NCBI GenBank assembly: GCA_035222895.1
Contig: JAVYIG010000406.1
Coordinates: 497,001-561,000, forward strand
Origin: Strongylocentrotus droebachiensis
Taxonomy: Eukaryota; Echinodermata; Echinoidea; Camarodonta; Strongylocentrotidae
DNA length: 64,000 nt
Direction of reading: 5' to 3'
Shown here: piece after piece, positions 10,779 through 21,689 of the stretch
How positions within the stretch are numbered: position 1 is the first letter of the stretch
Layout of the letters: each line of letters starts with the position of its first letter
Position numbers and translations under genes: made by a program
The notes under the pieces: generated by a model
Database searches by the model: none
What the model saw: the letters and a program-made list of their open reading frames with translations, nothing else
What the model was told of the DNA's origin: nothing

Positions 10779-12389
10779 TTATCTCCAAGGGCTCCAATTG
10801 TGAATATCTCCTTGTTCGGTTCGGTTTCTAATGGGACCTCCTTGGCACGATTGAAAGTATGTGGAATCTCCGATTCTCTTGACCGGAGGTGTGCTGTACT
10901 TTGACAGCTTCGGAAGCACCCGACAGAAAGATTCTGGGTACAGATCTGGATAGACCTGCTCCACCCGACCCTCTCTCCGCCAGGCGAAGAACTCGTTGTA
11001 CAGGTTATCATTCTTATCGATCATCTTGAGGTAGTCAACAAGCTCCTGCTGGGAGGCGAAGTCGCTGACGTGGACGAAAGAATTCGGAGGAAGGACGCGC
11101 TCGTAAGCTTCGCGTCTTCCGCCGTAGACGATGGGTACCAGACCGGTCATGAGACTGTTTGTCCAAACCTTCTCGGTGACATACTCATCACAAGGAGCAT
11201 TTTCCAGCGCGAGGTAGAACTTGTACACTTTTTGTTGCAAGGTGCAGATTGGGGACAACGGCGGGAGGCATGTCAGCTTGCCGCATTTACCGTAAGTATC
11301 GAAATCCACGAGCTTCTCCAGATTCCGCACCCACTCCAGCCGCGGCCAGAAGGTTTTGTTGCAATTGCTGGCTGTCCAGACCAAAAGACCTGTCTTGTTC
11401 TCCGCGAAGTTTTTTACCTCGGTGTCCATTGGCTCTCCAGGAATGTACCGACCGTACGGTAAATAGACATCGCTGTCGGAATGATAGGTCATCGTGTAGT
11501 GATACTGGATGTCTTTTAGCGTGTCGTCCCAGAGGGACATCATTAGCGGACACTCCATGGCGTAGAAGAAGATCTTGACCCTTCGTGGAAGATTCTTGAT
11601 GAGTCGCTCTGAGAGTTTGGGCATCTTATACCGTAACTCTTGTGGCACCATGTTGATCATGACAGCATCGCTACGCGCAAGGAATCGCTCGTCCGCTGTC
11701 GGCCTCAGAGCCACGTCACATCGGTATCCGGGACACTCGATAAACATCGACGGGAACTCTCGGTGCTGAACGATCCTGCTGTCGTAGCGCGAACTATTCA
11801 CATCCTTCGCCTCTTTAAAGGCCTGTTCTAGATTCACATATTCACGCCAGTAATGAAAAGGCGCCATGCGTGGCGAATAGATAGACACATACCGGATGCA
11901 AGTCTTTTTAGTCAATTCTTCAGGGGTCTTTTCAGCGGCTTTTGCCCTCTCCGTCACAGATTCCTTTACATGCTTTTCATCATCGTGATGCTGACTCTGG
12001 TCTGATGCTTTCTCTGAGTCCGACGCTCCCACGCTTTCATCCCCTGTACTATAATCATCCGTCGAACGATTGCTTGCTAAATGTGCTAAATTCCTGACAA
12101 TTTCATTTAAATTCACAGGTTTTGATTTACCCTCTGCATACAACTCCTTTTCTCCGTCCTGCAGAGACTTCACAAGTGAGGAAATATCTGAGGGTTTCTC
12201 CGATGACTCGGCAACATCTCTCTTTTTGTCCATGGCATCTCCGGGTCTTCTTGAGGACAATAGGTAGCCGTTCCGTATCAGAACGAGGAAAACTGTGTGT
12301 ATTGCGAGGCATGCTAGTATGAGAAGCAGTGCTGACTTGATTCCCACGCGTACGTTGCACAAATGATGTAGGATCCGGCGTAAAGACAT
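10779..12389 (-). CDS. Alpha-1,3-fucosyltransferase (GT10 family), intact, type II Golgi enzyme
   Basis: The product transfers fucose from GDP-fucose to a GlcNAc-containing glycan in the Golgi lumen. I place the start at 12389 (MSLRR...), because the minus-strand acceptor TTTTACTCAG ends at 12399 just before GGCATCACC-ATG and is conserved in all three copies. The upstream in-frame Met codons fall in the intron. The protein is 536 residues, somewhat longer than typical vertebrate family members. It has a short basic tail, a membrane anchor at about residues 17-38, an acidic Ser/Lys/Glu stem to about 170, and the catalytic domain to about 500. Diagnostic segments are TYHSDSDVYLPYG and, at 388-424, the signature YKFYLALEN...EYVTEKVW...GLVPIVYGG, which binds donor in GT10. 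The coding part is one exon. Confidence 0.96.
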   Translation of the reverse strand: MSLRRILHHLCNVRVGIKSALLLILACLAIHTVFLVLIRNGYLLSSRRPGDAMDKKRDVAESSEKPSDISSLVKSLQDGEKELYAEGKSKPVNLNEIVRNLAHLASNRSTDDYSTGDESVGASDSEKASDQSQHHDDEKHVKESVTERAKAAEKTPEELTKKTCIRYVSIYSPRMAPFHYWREYVNLEQAFKEAKDVNSSRYDSRIVQHREFPSMFIECPGYRCDVALRPTADERFLARSDAVMINMVPQELRYKMPKLSERLIKNLPRRVKIFFYAMECPLMMSLWDDTLKDIQYHYTMTYHSDSDVYLPYGRYIPGEPMDTEVKNFAENKTGLLVWTASNCNKTFWPRLEWVRNLEKLVDFDTYGKCGKLTCLPPLSPICTLQQKVYKFYLALENAPCDEYVTEKVWTNSLMTGLVPIVYGGRREAYERVLPPNSFVHVSDFASQQELVDYLKMIDKNDNLYNEFFAWRREGRVEQVYPDLYPESFCRVLPKLSKYSTPPVKRIGDSTYFQSCQGGPIRNRTEQGDIHNWSPWR

Positions 12390-12398
12390 GGTGATGCC

Positions 12399-13099
12399 CT
12401 GAGTAAAAGATAATGAATACAAAGCCATGATTAGAGATATAATACCGTTATTGGTAATGACGAGGATAATAATAACCAAACAACAACAATAATATTAATA
12501 ACGATAATTATGACGGTGAAGATCATGATAATGATGATAATAAAAGTAATCAGAATATGATAATGAAAATGATAATGGAATGATAAAGAAATACAAAGAA
12601 AGGAAAGGCGAGAAGACAGAGTTGCACATTGCATAAGTACGCATATAAAAAAATGCAGAAAAGAACTATTATTTAATTTGAGTATACTAGTCAAGCGATT
12701 GTCTATTAAAAGAATTACAACCACTACTCTTTTATCTGGTGTTATCGAAGTATTTCGATGTATAAATTATTGTCAGTTTTAATTTAAAACTACTTTGGAA
12801 GGCGACATAAAATTCTGTTTACTATAAAAGACCAATGAGAAAGTCATATAGGGGGAGGGTTAAATCTGAGTTACCGATAAAACAAAATCCAATGTGGGAT
12901 TGAAACAAAAAAGATTAATAACCAACATTCGAAGTTTTGTTTATCGGTAACAGATAATGTTATTATCATCGGTTTTTAAAGTGGTCCTAGACATAGGAGA
13001 ACTACAAAAATTGAAAAATATGAAAACAATCGTCAATTGATACCTTCCCAGGTTACTGTAACATCTAATTTCTTAGCCTTAAATGGTAAAGATACTTAC
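12399..13099 (-). other. First intron of the intact fucosyltransferase gene
   Basis: It runs from the donor GTAAGT (13099-13094) to the acceptor at 12400-12399. AT-rich, without the trinucleotide expansion present in the other two copies. The intron assignment is inferred from conserved splice sites, not from transcripts. Confidence 0.6.
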
Positions 13100-13490
13100 A
13101 CGGCTGCCTTCCATTCTGCTTTAAACACCAATGACATTGGCAGAATATGCAATGGTGGGTGAGCGTTTGTTACATGAAATAATAATACGTTTCCCTTTCG
13201 ATAAAATTCTATTCAGTCTCCCATAAGCTGAAGTGCTATCGATGTACGGAACGACAAGTCATACAATATTGACCTTTCCAAGTACATATTAAATGTCATA
13301 ATGCACTTGAACTCGAACAAGATTGTTTGACTATTCATTCTGTTTACGCCTTCTGGTAACTTATTTTCCTTATCTTCTTTGTTTGGGGGGAGGGGGTAAT
13401 TCGTCATTTAACTTCGAGAGGTTTTCAAAAGGTCTACCTCACTAATTGTCGGTTCATTTGAACCTAGCTCCTTTTTAAAGACCGTCTGTA
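13100..13490 (-). promoter_or_regulatory. Non-coding first exon and promoter region of the fucosyltransferase gene
   Basis: Third copy of the upstream block. The exon end GGCAGCCGT|GTAAGT at 13100 is conserved with 5947 and 2646. The start of transcription cannot be fixed; an ATTTAATATG sequence near 13285 is a weak TATA candidate. Best conserved across copies are the exon end, a CAAT(G/A)ACA(T/A)T segment and TCATAATG(C/T)ACTTGAAC. Confidence 0.55.
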
Positions 13491-13559
13491 CTATAGGCAG
13501 GATTAGAACACCCATGGTCATCAAGTCAGCTCTCAATTTACACAAGAAAAAGAAAATCA

Positions 13560-13850
13560 GGGGGGGGCCAATGGTCACCGATTAGGCATTGTTATTTGTT
13601 TGTTATATATATAGAGGGAGCAAGTAGCTACAATTAGTACAGTGTGGCTTTAAAATACAATATTAACGCATTTTGTGTGTGTGTGGTTTTTTTTTTTTTG
13701 TATAGGCAGCCCACTCGAGTCCTTCACATGGTTGGCTTCGACTATCCTATGCAACAGATTAATCCCCTTAATTAGTACAGGGTACATTCTTCAGTTTGTT
13801 ACCCTCAGTATTCATTCAAAAACTTCTTATATATTCATCGTGTTAACAAT
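13560..13850. other. No gene seen
   Basis: AT-rich, with a short G run at 13560 and a GT tract near 13675. Confidence 0.4.
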
Positions 13851-13853
13851 AAG

Positions 13854-14114
13854 CCAGTTCACGGTTGCAGTCTGAGCATGAGCAGATAAAGGTCATTGCA
13901 GAACAAATTTTGAAATTAACGGAGACGAAATACTGGATTCGTGCTCATGAAAGTTATGTAACATTATTCATTCATGCACATTCAGTGCACTCCATGATAC
14001 ACAGGTGGAAGTTTTCTTTGAAAAGGGGAAACAAAGGCTATTTCTATAGCACCTCCATCGCTGTAGGAGTGATTATTTCAAAATGTACAAATTGGGACCT
14101 CTTCATGTTTTGAA
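13854..14114. mobile_element. Half of a foldback element (CCAGTTCACGGTT family)
   Basis: It begins CCAGTTCACGGTTGCAGTC and is a direct, about 90% similar copy of 16246-16510. The other terminal repeat is missing here: homology stops near 14114. The GAACAAATT and GTGCTCATGAAAGTTATGTAA segments are shared. Confidence 0.8.
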
Positions 14115-15829
14115 CAGGGACGTGATAGAGAAGGACTGGAATCAAGCCGCTCTCCTTTGACCCCATGCTCCAAGCCGCCGACAAGTTATGCGCTAATCTG
14201 CAACTGTTGACCAGGTGGTGAGATAAAAGAGCGCATGAAATATCAGGATTTAGAATTCCTACATCAGAAAATGGTATCACAGCAACTGTTCGCTGTCCCT
14301 TCCAATGATTTCTCACCCATTGTTGAATGTGTAAAGAGAAGAACAAGCGAACACAAACTTGTGTAATTTCATCCTTTTTTAAACTTGAAAAATACAAAAA
14401 ACACGCGAAAACACGCATTAGCAAACTTAATGTTATTGAAGAATGTAAATCATGGATCAAAATACGGGACTTTAAAGCATGCACAAATTAGCGCATCATC
14501 CTAAAATATTGAGTTTTTGACAGGATGTAATTTTTCTTTTACCAGCTCTGGCACACAAATTAAAGGAAGGACGGAGTTCTAAATTTGAAAAAGTGTTTGA
14601 TGCACTATTCCTAATAAAATCCCCATATAAAGTTTTTGATTTACACTGAAATTTTGCCGGTAATTTAATATTTTGTAATAAATGTAAAACTGGTGCCTGG
14701 CTTCCGAAAGTCCCCGCAGTGGAAGCGCGGTTCGGAGCATGGAACTTCAAAGCCAAGTGGAATGTTACACATCCCATTGATACGCTTTAGAACTCAAGAA
14801 TGCGTTTGAATAAATTACAAGAGTTTCGCCTCCTTTTCTTTCACCTCCCTGGTCTGACGGGGAAGAGAACAAACATAAGATTTAAATTCCACGCTATGCG
14901 CAAGAATCAGGAAAAACCATCATGCAAATACTGTAAAGAATAGAGAAAAGGGGTAGATGGAAGCTTAGCCGGTGGGAAGTACATGTATGTAGAGAGAGAG
15001 AGAGAGAGAGTGAAAGAGAGAGAGTGAGAGCAATATATACATGAAAGACCTCACTGCGTGGTGAAGCTCTACATACAATTAAACATTTGGGGAAGACATA
15101 TTTCATGACTGATAACTAATTAGAACATACAGGTTATCGGGGATACAGAAAACCGCACCCCAAGAAACAACTTTACTTTTTTCTGAGAGATGTATTATAT
15201 TCTTGCCCATTAGTCTACAAGATTCCCCATCAACTTGTAAGAGAAAGGGTATAAAGCATGTATAATGAACAGTTTCTCAGCACGACATGGGCATCGCCAT
15301 TTTCTTGATTACGTGACGTACTATGTGAAGTCGTTTATCAAGTAAATGTATATACATTCATGAATGCTTCCTTCCCAGGTGTGTGTGGTGATGAAGCATT
15401 CATTCACCTGCTATTATCCTTTAACATTTTGCATAATATTGCTTTTATAAATTGGTGCTCTTCTGTGGTGAAGGTCCCTTATATGAAATAGATTTTTCAA
15501 CCGCTATATTTTAGTATTGTTTCCCTGTTATATATTTTGTTTCAGCTATTCATTTTTCATCTTCTCAGCTATGATTTTTCCTCATTGAAAAGTAAAGGTT
15601 TCGTTATCGATTTAAAAAGTCTTTCCAACTAAAGCTTGGTGCATGAAACATATACAACTTCACCTGGTACGTCACATTATCAAGGCAATGGCTGGGCCCA
15701 TATCTCTTGTACATTTTCGTAAGGAATATTATACATCAAAGGATAGGAATACATCTCATGTTTAAGAATACCTACACGTATTCTTTAGGGTGAAGTTTGA
15801 AGATGAGGGGAGTAGTAATTGATTGTTTT
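14115..15829. other. No gene supported; one (AG)n tract
   Basis: Long AT-rich stretch. An (AG)n microsatellite lies at 14993-15035. A minus-strand open frame of 146 codons (14044-14484) overlaps the foldback element, has no splice context or recognisable domain, and I do not call it a gene. Confidence 0.4.
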
Positions 15830-15831
15830 GA

Positions 15832-16068
15832 AAAGGTTTGGTGGTCTAGTGGATAGGTTTCCGGACTGTGAGCCAAAGGCACGTGAGTTCAATGCATAAC
15901 ATCCATTGGCAAGACATTGATCCACATTTGCCACTCTCCACCCAGGTGTAAATGGGTATACCTGGAAATACCGTGATAATAACATTTTCAGGACCCTCAG
16001 GAAGAAGAGCATTGATGCTGATGAGGATTCCCTGGGTAAGAAATATATAATAGAGGGTTTTCACGTTC
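15832..16068 (+). mobile_element. tRNA-derived SINE
   Basis: The head has an A box TGGTCTAGTGG at 15842-15852, CCGGACTGTGAGCC, and a B box (GTGAGTTCAAT, 15883-15893), all in tRNA spacing. The body, with CCACTCTCCACCCAGGTGTAA and a GATGAGGATTCCCTG tail segment, is the same as in the inverted copies at 40540-40730 and 47515-47725. Confidence 0.85.
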
Positions 16069-16089
16069 TATTTTTGCTGAGAAAATAGA

Positions 16090-16704
16090 CCAGTTCACGG
16101 TTAGCACATTACTGCAATGACCCGGATATCCACAGATCTTCAAAACACGGAGAGGTCTCACTTTGTACATTTTGAAATAATCACTCCTACAGTGATGGAG
16201 GTGCTATATAAATAGCCTTTGTTCCCCCTTTTTCAAAGAATAAGCCAGTTCACGGTTGCAGTCTGAGCATGAGCAGATAAAGGTCATTGCAGAACAAATT
16301 GTGAAATACATGGAGACGGAATACTGGATACGTGCTCATGAAAGTTATGTAATTATTATTCATTTATGCGCAAGCAGAGCACTCCATGATACACAGGTGG
16401 AAGTATTCTTTGAAAAGGGGAAACAAAGGCTAAGTATGTAGCATCTCCATCGCTGTAGGAGTGATTATTTCAAAATGTAAAAAGTGGGACCTCTTCATGT
16501 TTTGAAGATATGTGGATATTCGGGGTCATTGCAGCCATGTGCTAACCGTGAACTGGTCTATACTTCCACTTGTATATCATGGAGTGCTCTGCTTGTGCAT
16601 GAATGAATAATCATTACATAACTTTCATGAGCACGTATCCAGTATTTCGTCTCCGTGTATTTAAAAATTTGTTCTGCAATGCTCAGACTGCAACCGTGAA
16701 CTGG
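16090..16704. mobile_element. Compound foldback element, arrangement R'-L-R-L'
   Basis: CCAGTTCACGGTTAGCAC at 16090 pairs with GTGCTAACCGTGAACTGG ending at 16556. CCAGTTCACGGTTGCAG at 16245 pairs with CTGCAACCGTGAACTGG ending at 16704. Two overlapping inverted pairs therefore give alternating half-elements, the first and last reversed. Each half matches the single half at 13854-14114 or its partner end. There is no coding capacity. The structure implies nested insertion or a template-switch event. Confidence 0.85.
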
Positions 16705-16898
16705 CTTAAATATTGTCGTCTTCCCATTGCAATTTTTTATCTTCTGTATATTACTTTACTTCTCGTAATTCCCATAACCCATTGAGGAAATCACAGATTA
16801 TTTATTTTTTTAATCGGGGCATGCATGAACTAAGCTAATTGTTGGATTATGTTGTATTCGTAATCCCCCTCTAGGTCATTAACTTCTTCATCCTATGC

Positions 16899-17081
16899 TA
16901 TACACCGATTCGGGCGACTTCTGGTGGAAGTGCGCCCTCATAAGGTGACGCCATAACTGGGGGGCGTCTGACTGCAGCTAGCTAGCTTACATTGCATTGC
17001 AGCGCATCGGAGAAGCCCCCCAGTTATAGCGCCGCCACCGGCGGGCAGGTACATAAAACCCCAAAACCGAATCGGTGTATA
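16899..17081. mobile_element. MITE with TATACACCGATTCGG terminal repeats
   Basis: Terminal inverted repeats are at 16899-16913 and 17067-17081. An inner inverted pair, ATAACTGGGGGGC / GCCCCCCAGTTAT, extends the foldback. Length about 183 bases, no ORF. It ends in TATA, so a TA target duplication (Tc1/mariner or PIF type) is possible but not distinguishable. Confidence 0.8.
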
Positions 17082-17469
17082 CATTTTTACTCTTGTTTTA
17101 GCTACTACTTTTTCAAATTGATAAAACACCATATATCTCATTAAATATATCTATGTAATGCACTCTTTGATTGCGTTGATTTTTTGAAATTTCTTGCGAT
17201 CGTGTTATTTACGTACCATATCAAACCCTGTCATGTCAAGAAAACTACCCCGAATTATCAGCCCCAGACAACTGTCTAGTGAACAGACACCCCAAGGATA
17301 TGTCCTCCGGACCTCTTACACCTAGTACTATAACTGTCGCTACACAACTACTCTGTAAGATAATAAATTCCGGAGAACTTTAGGAAAACAACTCCTTCAA
17401 ATTGATCCCCATTTTTGTAACAAGGTAAATTGGGTTAAATCATAATTATATAATGCACCTTGAAACAAA

Positions 17470-17720
17470 GTAATAGTGTAGTTGTAGTAGAAGTAGTAAT
17501 ATATGTTGTTCTTGTATTTGTAAGGTAGAAGCAACAGTGGCCATAGTAGCAGACTTATTAGTATTATAAATAGTATAAGTAAGGATAGTAGTAATGGTAT
17601 TGGTTATAGAAATAGTTATGTTAAAAGTAATAGTGATAGTTAGAGTAATAATAAAAAATACTATTAGTAGTAATAGTGGTAATATAGTGGTAATAGTGAT
17701 AGTACTACTACTAGTAGTAC
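17470..17720. repeat. Degenerate TAG/TAA trinucleotide tract
   Basis: Irregular AGTAGTAATAG-type repeats, probably an old microsatellite. Confidence 0.8.
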
Positions 17721-17854
17721 TAGTTTAACTACTTCAAGGTGATATGTATTATGTCCGTTTTGACTGGTAATTATCAGCAGTAAAATACATTACAGGTGAG
17801 AGGGAAAGAAGTTTTCAAATAAATTAACATACTTACGTTTTTTGTTTATTGCAG

Positions 17855-17981
17855 CTTGCAACAATTCTTTGAAGTGAATAATCCTCCTTTAAATCTTGAC
17901 GAGATGATGGTACAGAGACATAATGGACTGAAAAAGCTGTTCCCTTCAACACATGAGCCTGCCTTCACATCACAGATTTGA
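17855..17981 (+). CDS. Terminal exon of an unidentified plus-strand gene
   Basis: A strong acceptor, TTTTTTGTTTATTGCAG (ending 17854), is followed by a 41-codon frame (after one leading base) that ends at TGA 17979-17981. It reads LQQFFEVNNPPLNLDEMMVQ then ends THEPAFTSQI. Composition is balanced and protein-like, unlike the AT-rich surroundings. I do not recognise it and cannot find its upstream exons in the window with confidence. It could also be a stray duplicated exon. Confidence 0.4.
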
Positions 17982-18685
17982 GTTTGGTACAGTTTCTGGT
18001 CGCAAGAAATGTCCCCTCAGGCTCTGTACAAAGCGACCGGGTGTGTTTCAAAGTAGCGGGATTTAAAGGAGAACCACAACACATGACACACACAACGTAC
18101 GCAATATAGGCGTAGGGTACACTGACTCATGTGTGTAGTTTCTTATTGTTATGCAACACTGCTACTGTAAAGGTCTTAACGGTGATGCCATTGTGGTGCA
18201 CCCTAGCGTCTTCTGATCTTTATTCGAAAGCTTACCTTCTTTTGTTCTTTTATTCAAGAGGGAGGTGGCGCTCGGGAAAGAAATAAGAGGAGTAAATACA
18301 CTTTCTTTGTTTTCTTGGTATGTTCAGATAGTGTGCGAGCAACAGAGGATGTGAATGGAACGGAGAAATGGCCGGCCAGCCGGGAGGGGAGACGGACGGA
18401 GTGGAGGGCGTTCCCTATTGTTACCTAGTAATTCCGACAGACTTGTGAAGGTATATCGGAACTTGATCATTGAATGAATTGTTCTATGCAATTAGATTAA
18501 CATCATGGCCACTCTTTGAAATACCTCATCGGCGATTCGTTTAGAAATGGTTGTTTTATCATGTTGTATATGATGTTTCACTGTACTATACTGCTGTTAT
18601 AGACTGGGGTCTTATTCGGTTTCATAAAGCATGTGTTTATAGGGGGGGGGGTTAATTGGGGGCTTGTAGGTTCTTGCATTCACTT
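17982..18685. other. No gene seen
   Basis: It would be 3' UTR and flank if the exon at 17855-17981 is real. No canonical AATAAA occurs within 500 bases of that stop codon. Confidence 0.35.
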
Positions 18686-18850
18686 TATACAATTCAATTC
18701 AATTCTGTTGATTAAAATCAAACAAATAGGATCATTCTCCAATTCATAACATTGGATAACAAATTTCAAAATTATATTGTAACATAAAGAATTGAGCGCA
18801 AACGTAAGGATTACAATAACCAGGAATTACAAAAATTAAGGTACTACTAC
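18686..18850 (-). mobile_element. Probable 3' tail of a LINE or SINE
   Basis: (AATTG)n-type tail (CAATTCAATTCAATTC at 18689-18704) adjoining AT-rich sequence. This resembles the short tandem repeats that end many non-LTR elements; a similar (AAATC)n tail is at 62905-62930. Confidence 0.4.
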
Positions 18851-19176
18851 ATGTCTTTTCTGGAATATAATACAGGGATGAAAATAAATTAAATTACTCG
18901 TAATTTTGTTTTACAACTTTTTTCTTTTCTTTTCAAATAATGACGAAAAACAAAACAAAATGATAGTAAAACAATATATATATGTTTTATGTTTACCAAC
19001 CCCCCCCCCCCCCCTCCCCCCACGACATGACCCCCACACTACGACCCTGTTCGAACACCCAACTTTGTGGGAGACAGTGTGCATTGGATGACAATAAATA
19101 ATGCTTTTTACAATAATACATTTCAGCGAGATTAATAATATGGTAAAAACCCCAACAACGGAAGAAAATAAATGAT

Positions 19177-19740
19177 GTACTTACTTACTTACTTTACTTT
19201 AATACACAATGTTGTAGGTCTAAGCCTGTTCATCGATCCAGGATTCTTCCATGATTACTGCTATTTGTGGAGGGAGGAGGTTTTGTAATTAACATGAGAC
19301 AGTAGACAACACCTAGACCGGTTCATACAAAAGGCTTACATTCTTTGACCAGTGACTATTATCAAGTCTATTCTTAAATGAGTTTACCGACCCAGCTGCC
19401 ACAACGTTTTCTGGGAGACCATTCCACAGTTCCACCACTCTATTGCTAAAAAAGTATTTTCTTATATCTAGCCTTGACTATTTCTTTTCAAGTTTTCTGG
19501 AGTGACCTCGAGTTCTATCTTCTGTACTCATCTTGAAGGGAATCTCTTGCACAGTGTACAAGCCATTCACGTACTTATACACATCGATCATGTCCCTCCA
19601 GGAACAATCTTTGTTGCACGTCTTTGTACGCTTTCCAACATCCTCTGTTCTCCTAATCTGTATGGGGACCATGCGGCTTGTCCGTATTCTAAAATGGACC
19701 TAACGAGGCCTTTAAACAAAAACGGCATAGTATCAGTATT
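19177..19740 (-). mobile_element. 3' end of an L2/CR1-like non-LTR retrotransposon
   Basis: Minus-strand translation gives the RT thumb and C-terminal region of this group in order: LVRSILEYGQAAWSPYR...LESVQRRATKIVPGG, then after an internal deletion and frameshift DMIDVYKYVNGLYTV...RTRGHSRKLEKK, an in-frame stop, RLDIRKYFFSNRVVELWNGL and FKNRLD. It ends after the stop codon in an (AAGT)n short tandem tail (19180-19200), as expected for L2/CR1. Not functional. Confidence 0.9.
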
Positions 19741-19749
19741 GTACTAATC

Positions 19750-20280
19750 TTGTATGTGGTTTTTATCGAAGATGATGCCCAGTAAGTTTTTTTTTAAAAG
19801 TTTTTTTATTTCCCTGGTTAAACAACCAATCTACTGCAGGTATAAACAATCCAGAATAAATCATAGCAATTTCTCTGAAAATGCGATCCCCAGAGCAGAG
19901 CTCAAGTTTAGCTTTAATGTTTTTTCTTGTCATTACCGACCATCCTCATTCTGATTTTCGTGTATTTAGCTATATGTGATATGTCAATATCGAGTAATAA
20001 ATATAATAGTTTTTTTTCAAAATTGAATTTTGTTTTTAGGATGTTACTTTTTTTTGTTGTAAAGTATTTAGTATTATTGTCATTTGATAGACTGCCTTTC
20101 CAGGCTTTAGTTTGCTAGATGTGAGAGGAACCTTATGAGTTAAAAAAGGATTTCAAGTGTTTGAAATATTTGATGTTAATGATTTTGCCCTCATCGTTAA
20201 CTTGTTTTACGAGGCTTTTTTCAGAGGAGTTTCTCATGGGATGCCAGCAGCCAATAACATCTTTTAATGCGGGTAGTGCG
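19750..20280. other. No gene seen
   Basis: AT-rich sequence between the LINE tail and a hairpin. Confidence 0.4.
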
Positions 20281-20282
20281 AG

Positions 20283-20413
20283 AGGGAAATAGGGACTTTT
20301 AGATTTGCGTGGACTGATACGTGTGACTTCCAAATAGGCAGTGCATTAAAAGGACGTCGATCGTAGCAATCCCCATTGTCTTCGTGCGAATCTAAAAGTC
20401 CCTATTATCTCCC
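20283..20413. mobile_element. Foldback or MITE with AGGGACTTTTAGATT arms
   Basis: Left arm at about 20283-20311 (GGGAAATAGGGACTTTTAGA) and right arm at 20386-20413 (TCTAAAAGTCCCTATTATCT) are complementary with few mismatches and enclose about 75 bases. No ORF. Confidence 0.75.
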
Positions 20414-20704
20414 AGTTGGCGCAAGGATGGCGCTATTCATCGCTGATCTATAAGTACCAATGAGAGCTTTTAAAATTGTAAATTGTTGGGATTTTGATAA
20501 GATTGTTTTGTAGCAATTTTCTAATTAATTCGTATCATTATTCAAATATTCAAGCCCCCTTATTTCAGAATTATAAAGAAGGATTGGTCTTTATCTCTTT
20601 ATTGTTACATATTCTTTAACTTATTGATTTTCTATGTATACTTTGTTTTCAAGACGAATTGTAAAACAGCTTCTGAGGAACTAATACTTCAACAAGCTCT
20701 GCTC

Positions 20705-21330
20705 CTAGTTCGTTCCTCTTCTTTCAATAAAACCTATCCGATTAGCGGTTATTGTGTTGTTTTCTTCAATGTATATTTGAAGTCGTTTGTAGAGTATTCT
20801 TGAACATATCTTTGCAAGTGAGCTTGTAAGGGCTATCCCTGTATAGTCGGAAGGGCTATAACAGTCTTCTCCTTTGAATATTGGTTTTACAAGTTTATCC
20901 CTCAAAATGTCTGGGTGTATTCCCGTTTTCAAGATAACATTACATATATCTAGGATATAAATCATCTCATTCAATAAATTATCAATACCGCCCGATTTCT
21001 TTCTTTTGAGAGTTATAATCGCATCCAAGACTTCTTTGAATGTGATCATACTATTCTTTCGAAGTTATATTTATGGACGCATTATCTGTGTCTTTTCTTT
21101 TTTTTCTGTCCCAAGTCTCCAAAAAGTTGATGAAGAGTCTTTGTTATCTAGCAAGAGTAATCAAACATATTTTTGTTTGTAAGCTCTGTGATTTTCACGT
21201 GTTCATGATTCTCTAAAGGAGTTTTTGTTCACATAAAAACGTTTAGCCGTAATACGTTATTCCACGTTTTTTTCTCTTTAGATCACTACATAGTTTCCTT
21301 ATTTGAATAGTCGTAGTTTTGAGATACATA
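20705..21330 (-). mobile_element. LINE reverse transcriptase fragment (N-terminal RT and linker)
   Basis: The 114-codon frame 20705-21049 carries the start of a non-LTR RT domain: AIITLKRKKSGGIDNLLNEM, PIFKGEDCYSPSDYTGIALT and KICSRILYKRLQIYIEENN. The catalytic FADD box is absent because the fragment ends first. Upstream (21060-21330) the linker is recognisable but full of stops, with FYVNKNSFRES and LLLDNKDSSSTFW segments. It belongs with the endonuclease fragment at 22627-22999. Confidence 0.9.
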
Positions 21331-21442
21331 TCGAGTTAAACCTGTAGATCCACGGTTAAACCATGGTTTTTCTTGACCTTGACTCTCGCCTTTTGGCTTA
21401 CGGAAACGCCAGCAGCGATCTTCATGGTTCGAGTCAAACCCA

Positions 21443-21681
21443 CTGTCCACACACAACATTTTCCGTGCCTTTTAGGCGTGATTAGGCGTGATTCTTTATT
21501 GAGTTTCAGTTCGAAACGATGCCCAAACCTGCGTTTCGTTAGACTAGTTTCGTTATACGACATATCGTTAGTGAGCGTCCACACACACAATTTCATCGTA
21601 AAACTATCGCGAAACGGTATCACTATCGCGAAACGGTATAACTAATCACGCCTAATCACGGAAAATGTTGTGTGCGGACAG
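21443..21681. mobile_element. MITE inserted in the LINE remnant
   Basis: Terminal repeats CTGTCC(A/G)CACACAACATTTTCCG run inward from both ends, continuing into TGATTAGGCGTGATT on both sides. Internally a related GCGTCCACACACACAATTT and a tandem ACTATCGCGAAACGGTAT repeat suggest nested or partly duplicated ends. It sits between the RT and endonuclease parts of the LINE. Confidence 0.85.
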
Positions 21682-21689
21682 GGGGAAAG

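Noticed and set aside
11070-12322. Several plus-strand and minus-strand frames of 60-130 codons
   Set aside because: Antisense or shifted-frame shadows of the fucosyltransferase coding region.
14044-14484. 146-codon minus-strand frame
   Set aside because: Overlaps a foldback half-element, no recognisable domain, no splice sites, not conserved with the second copy of the element.
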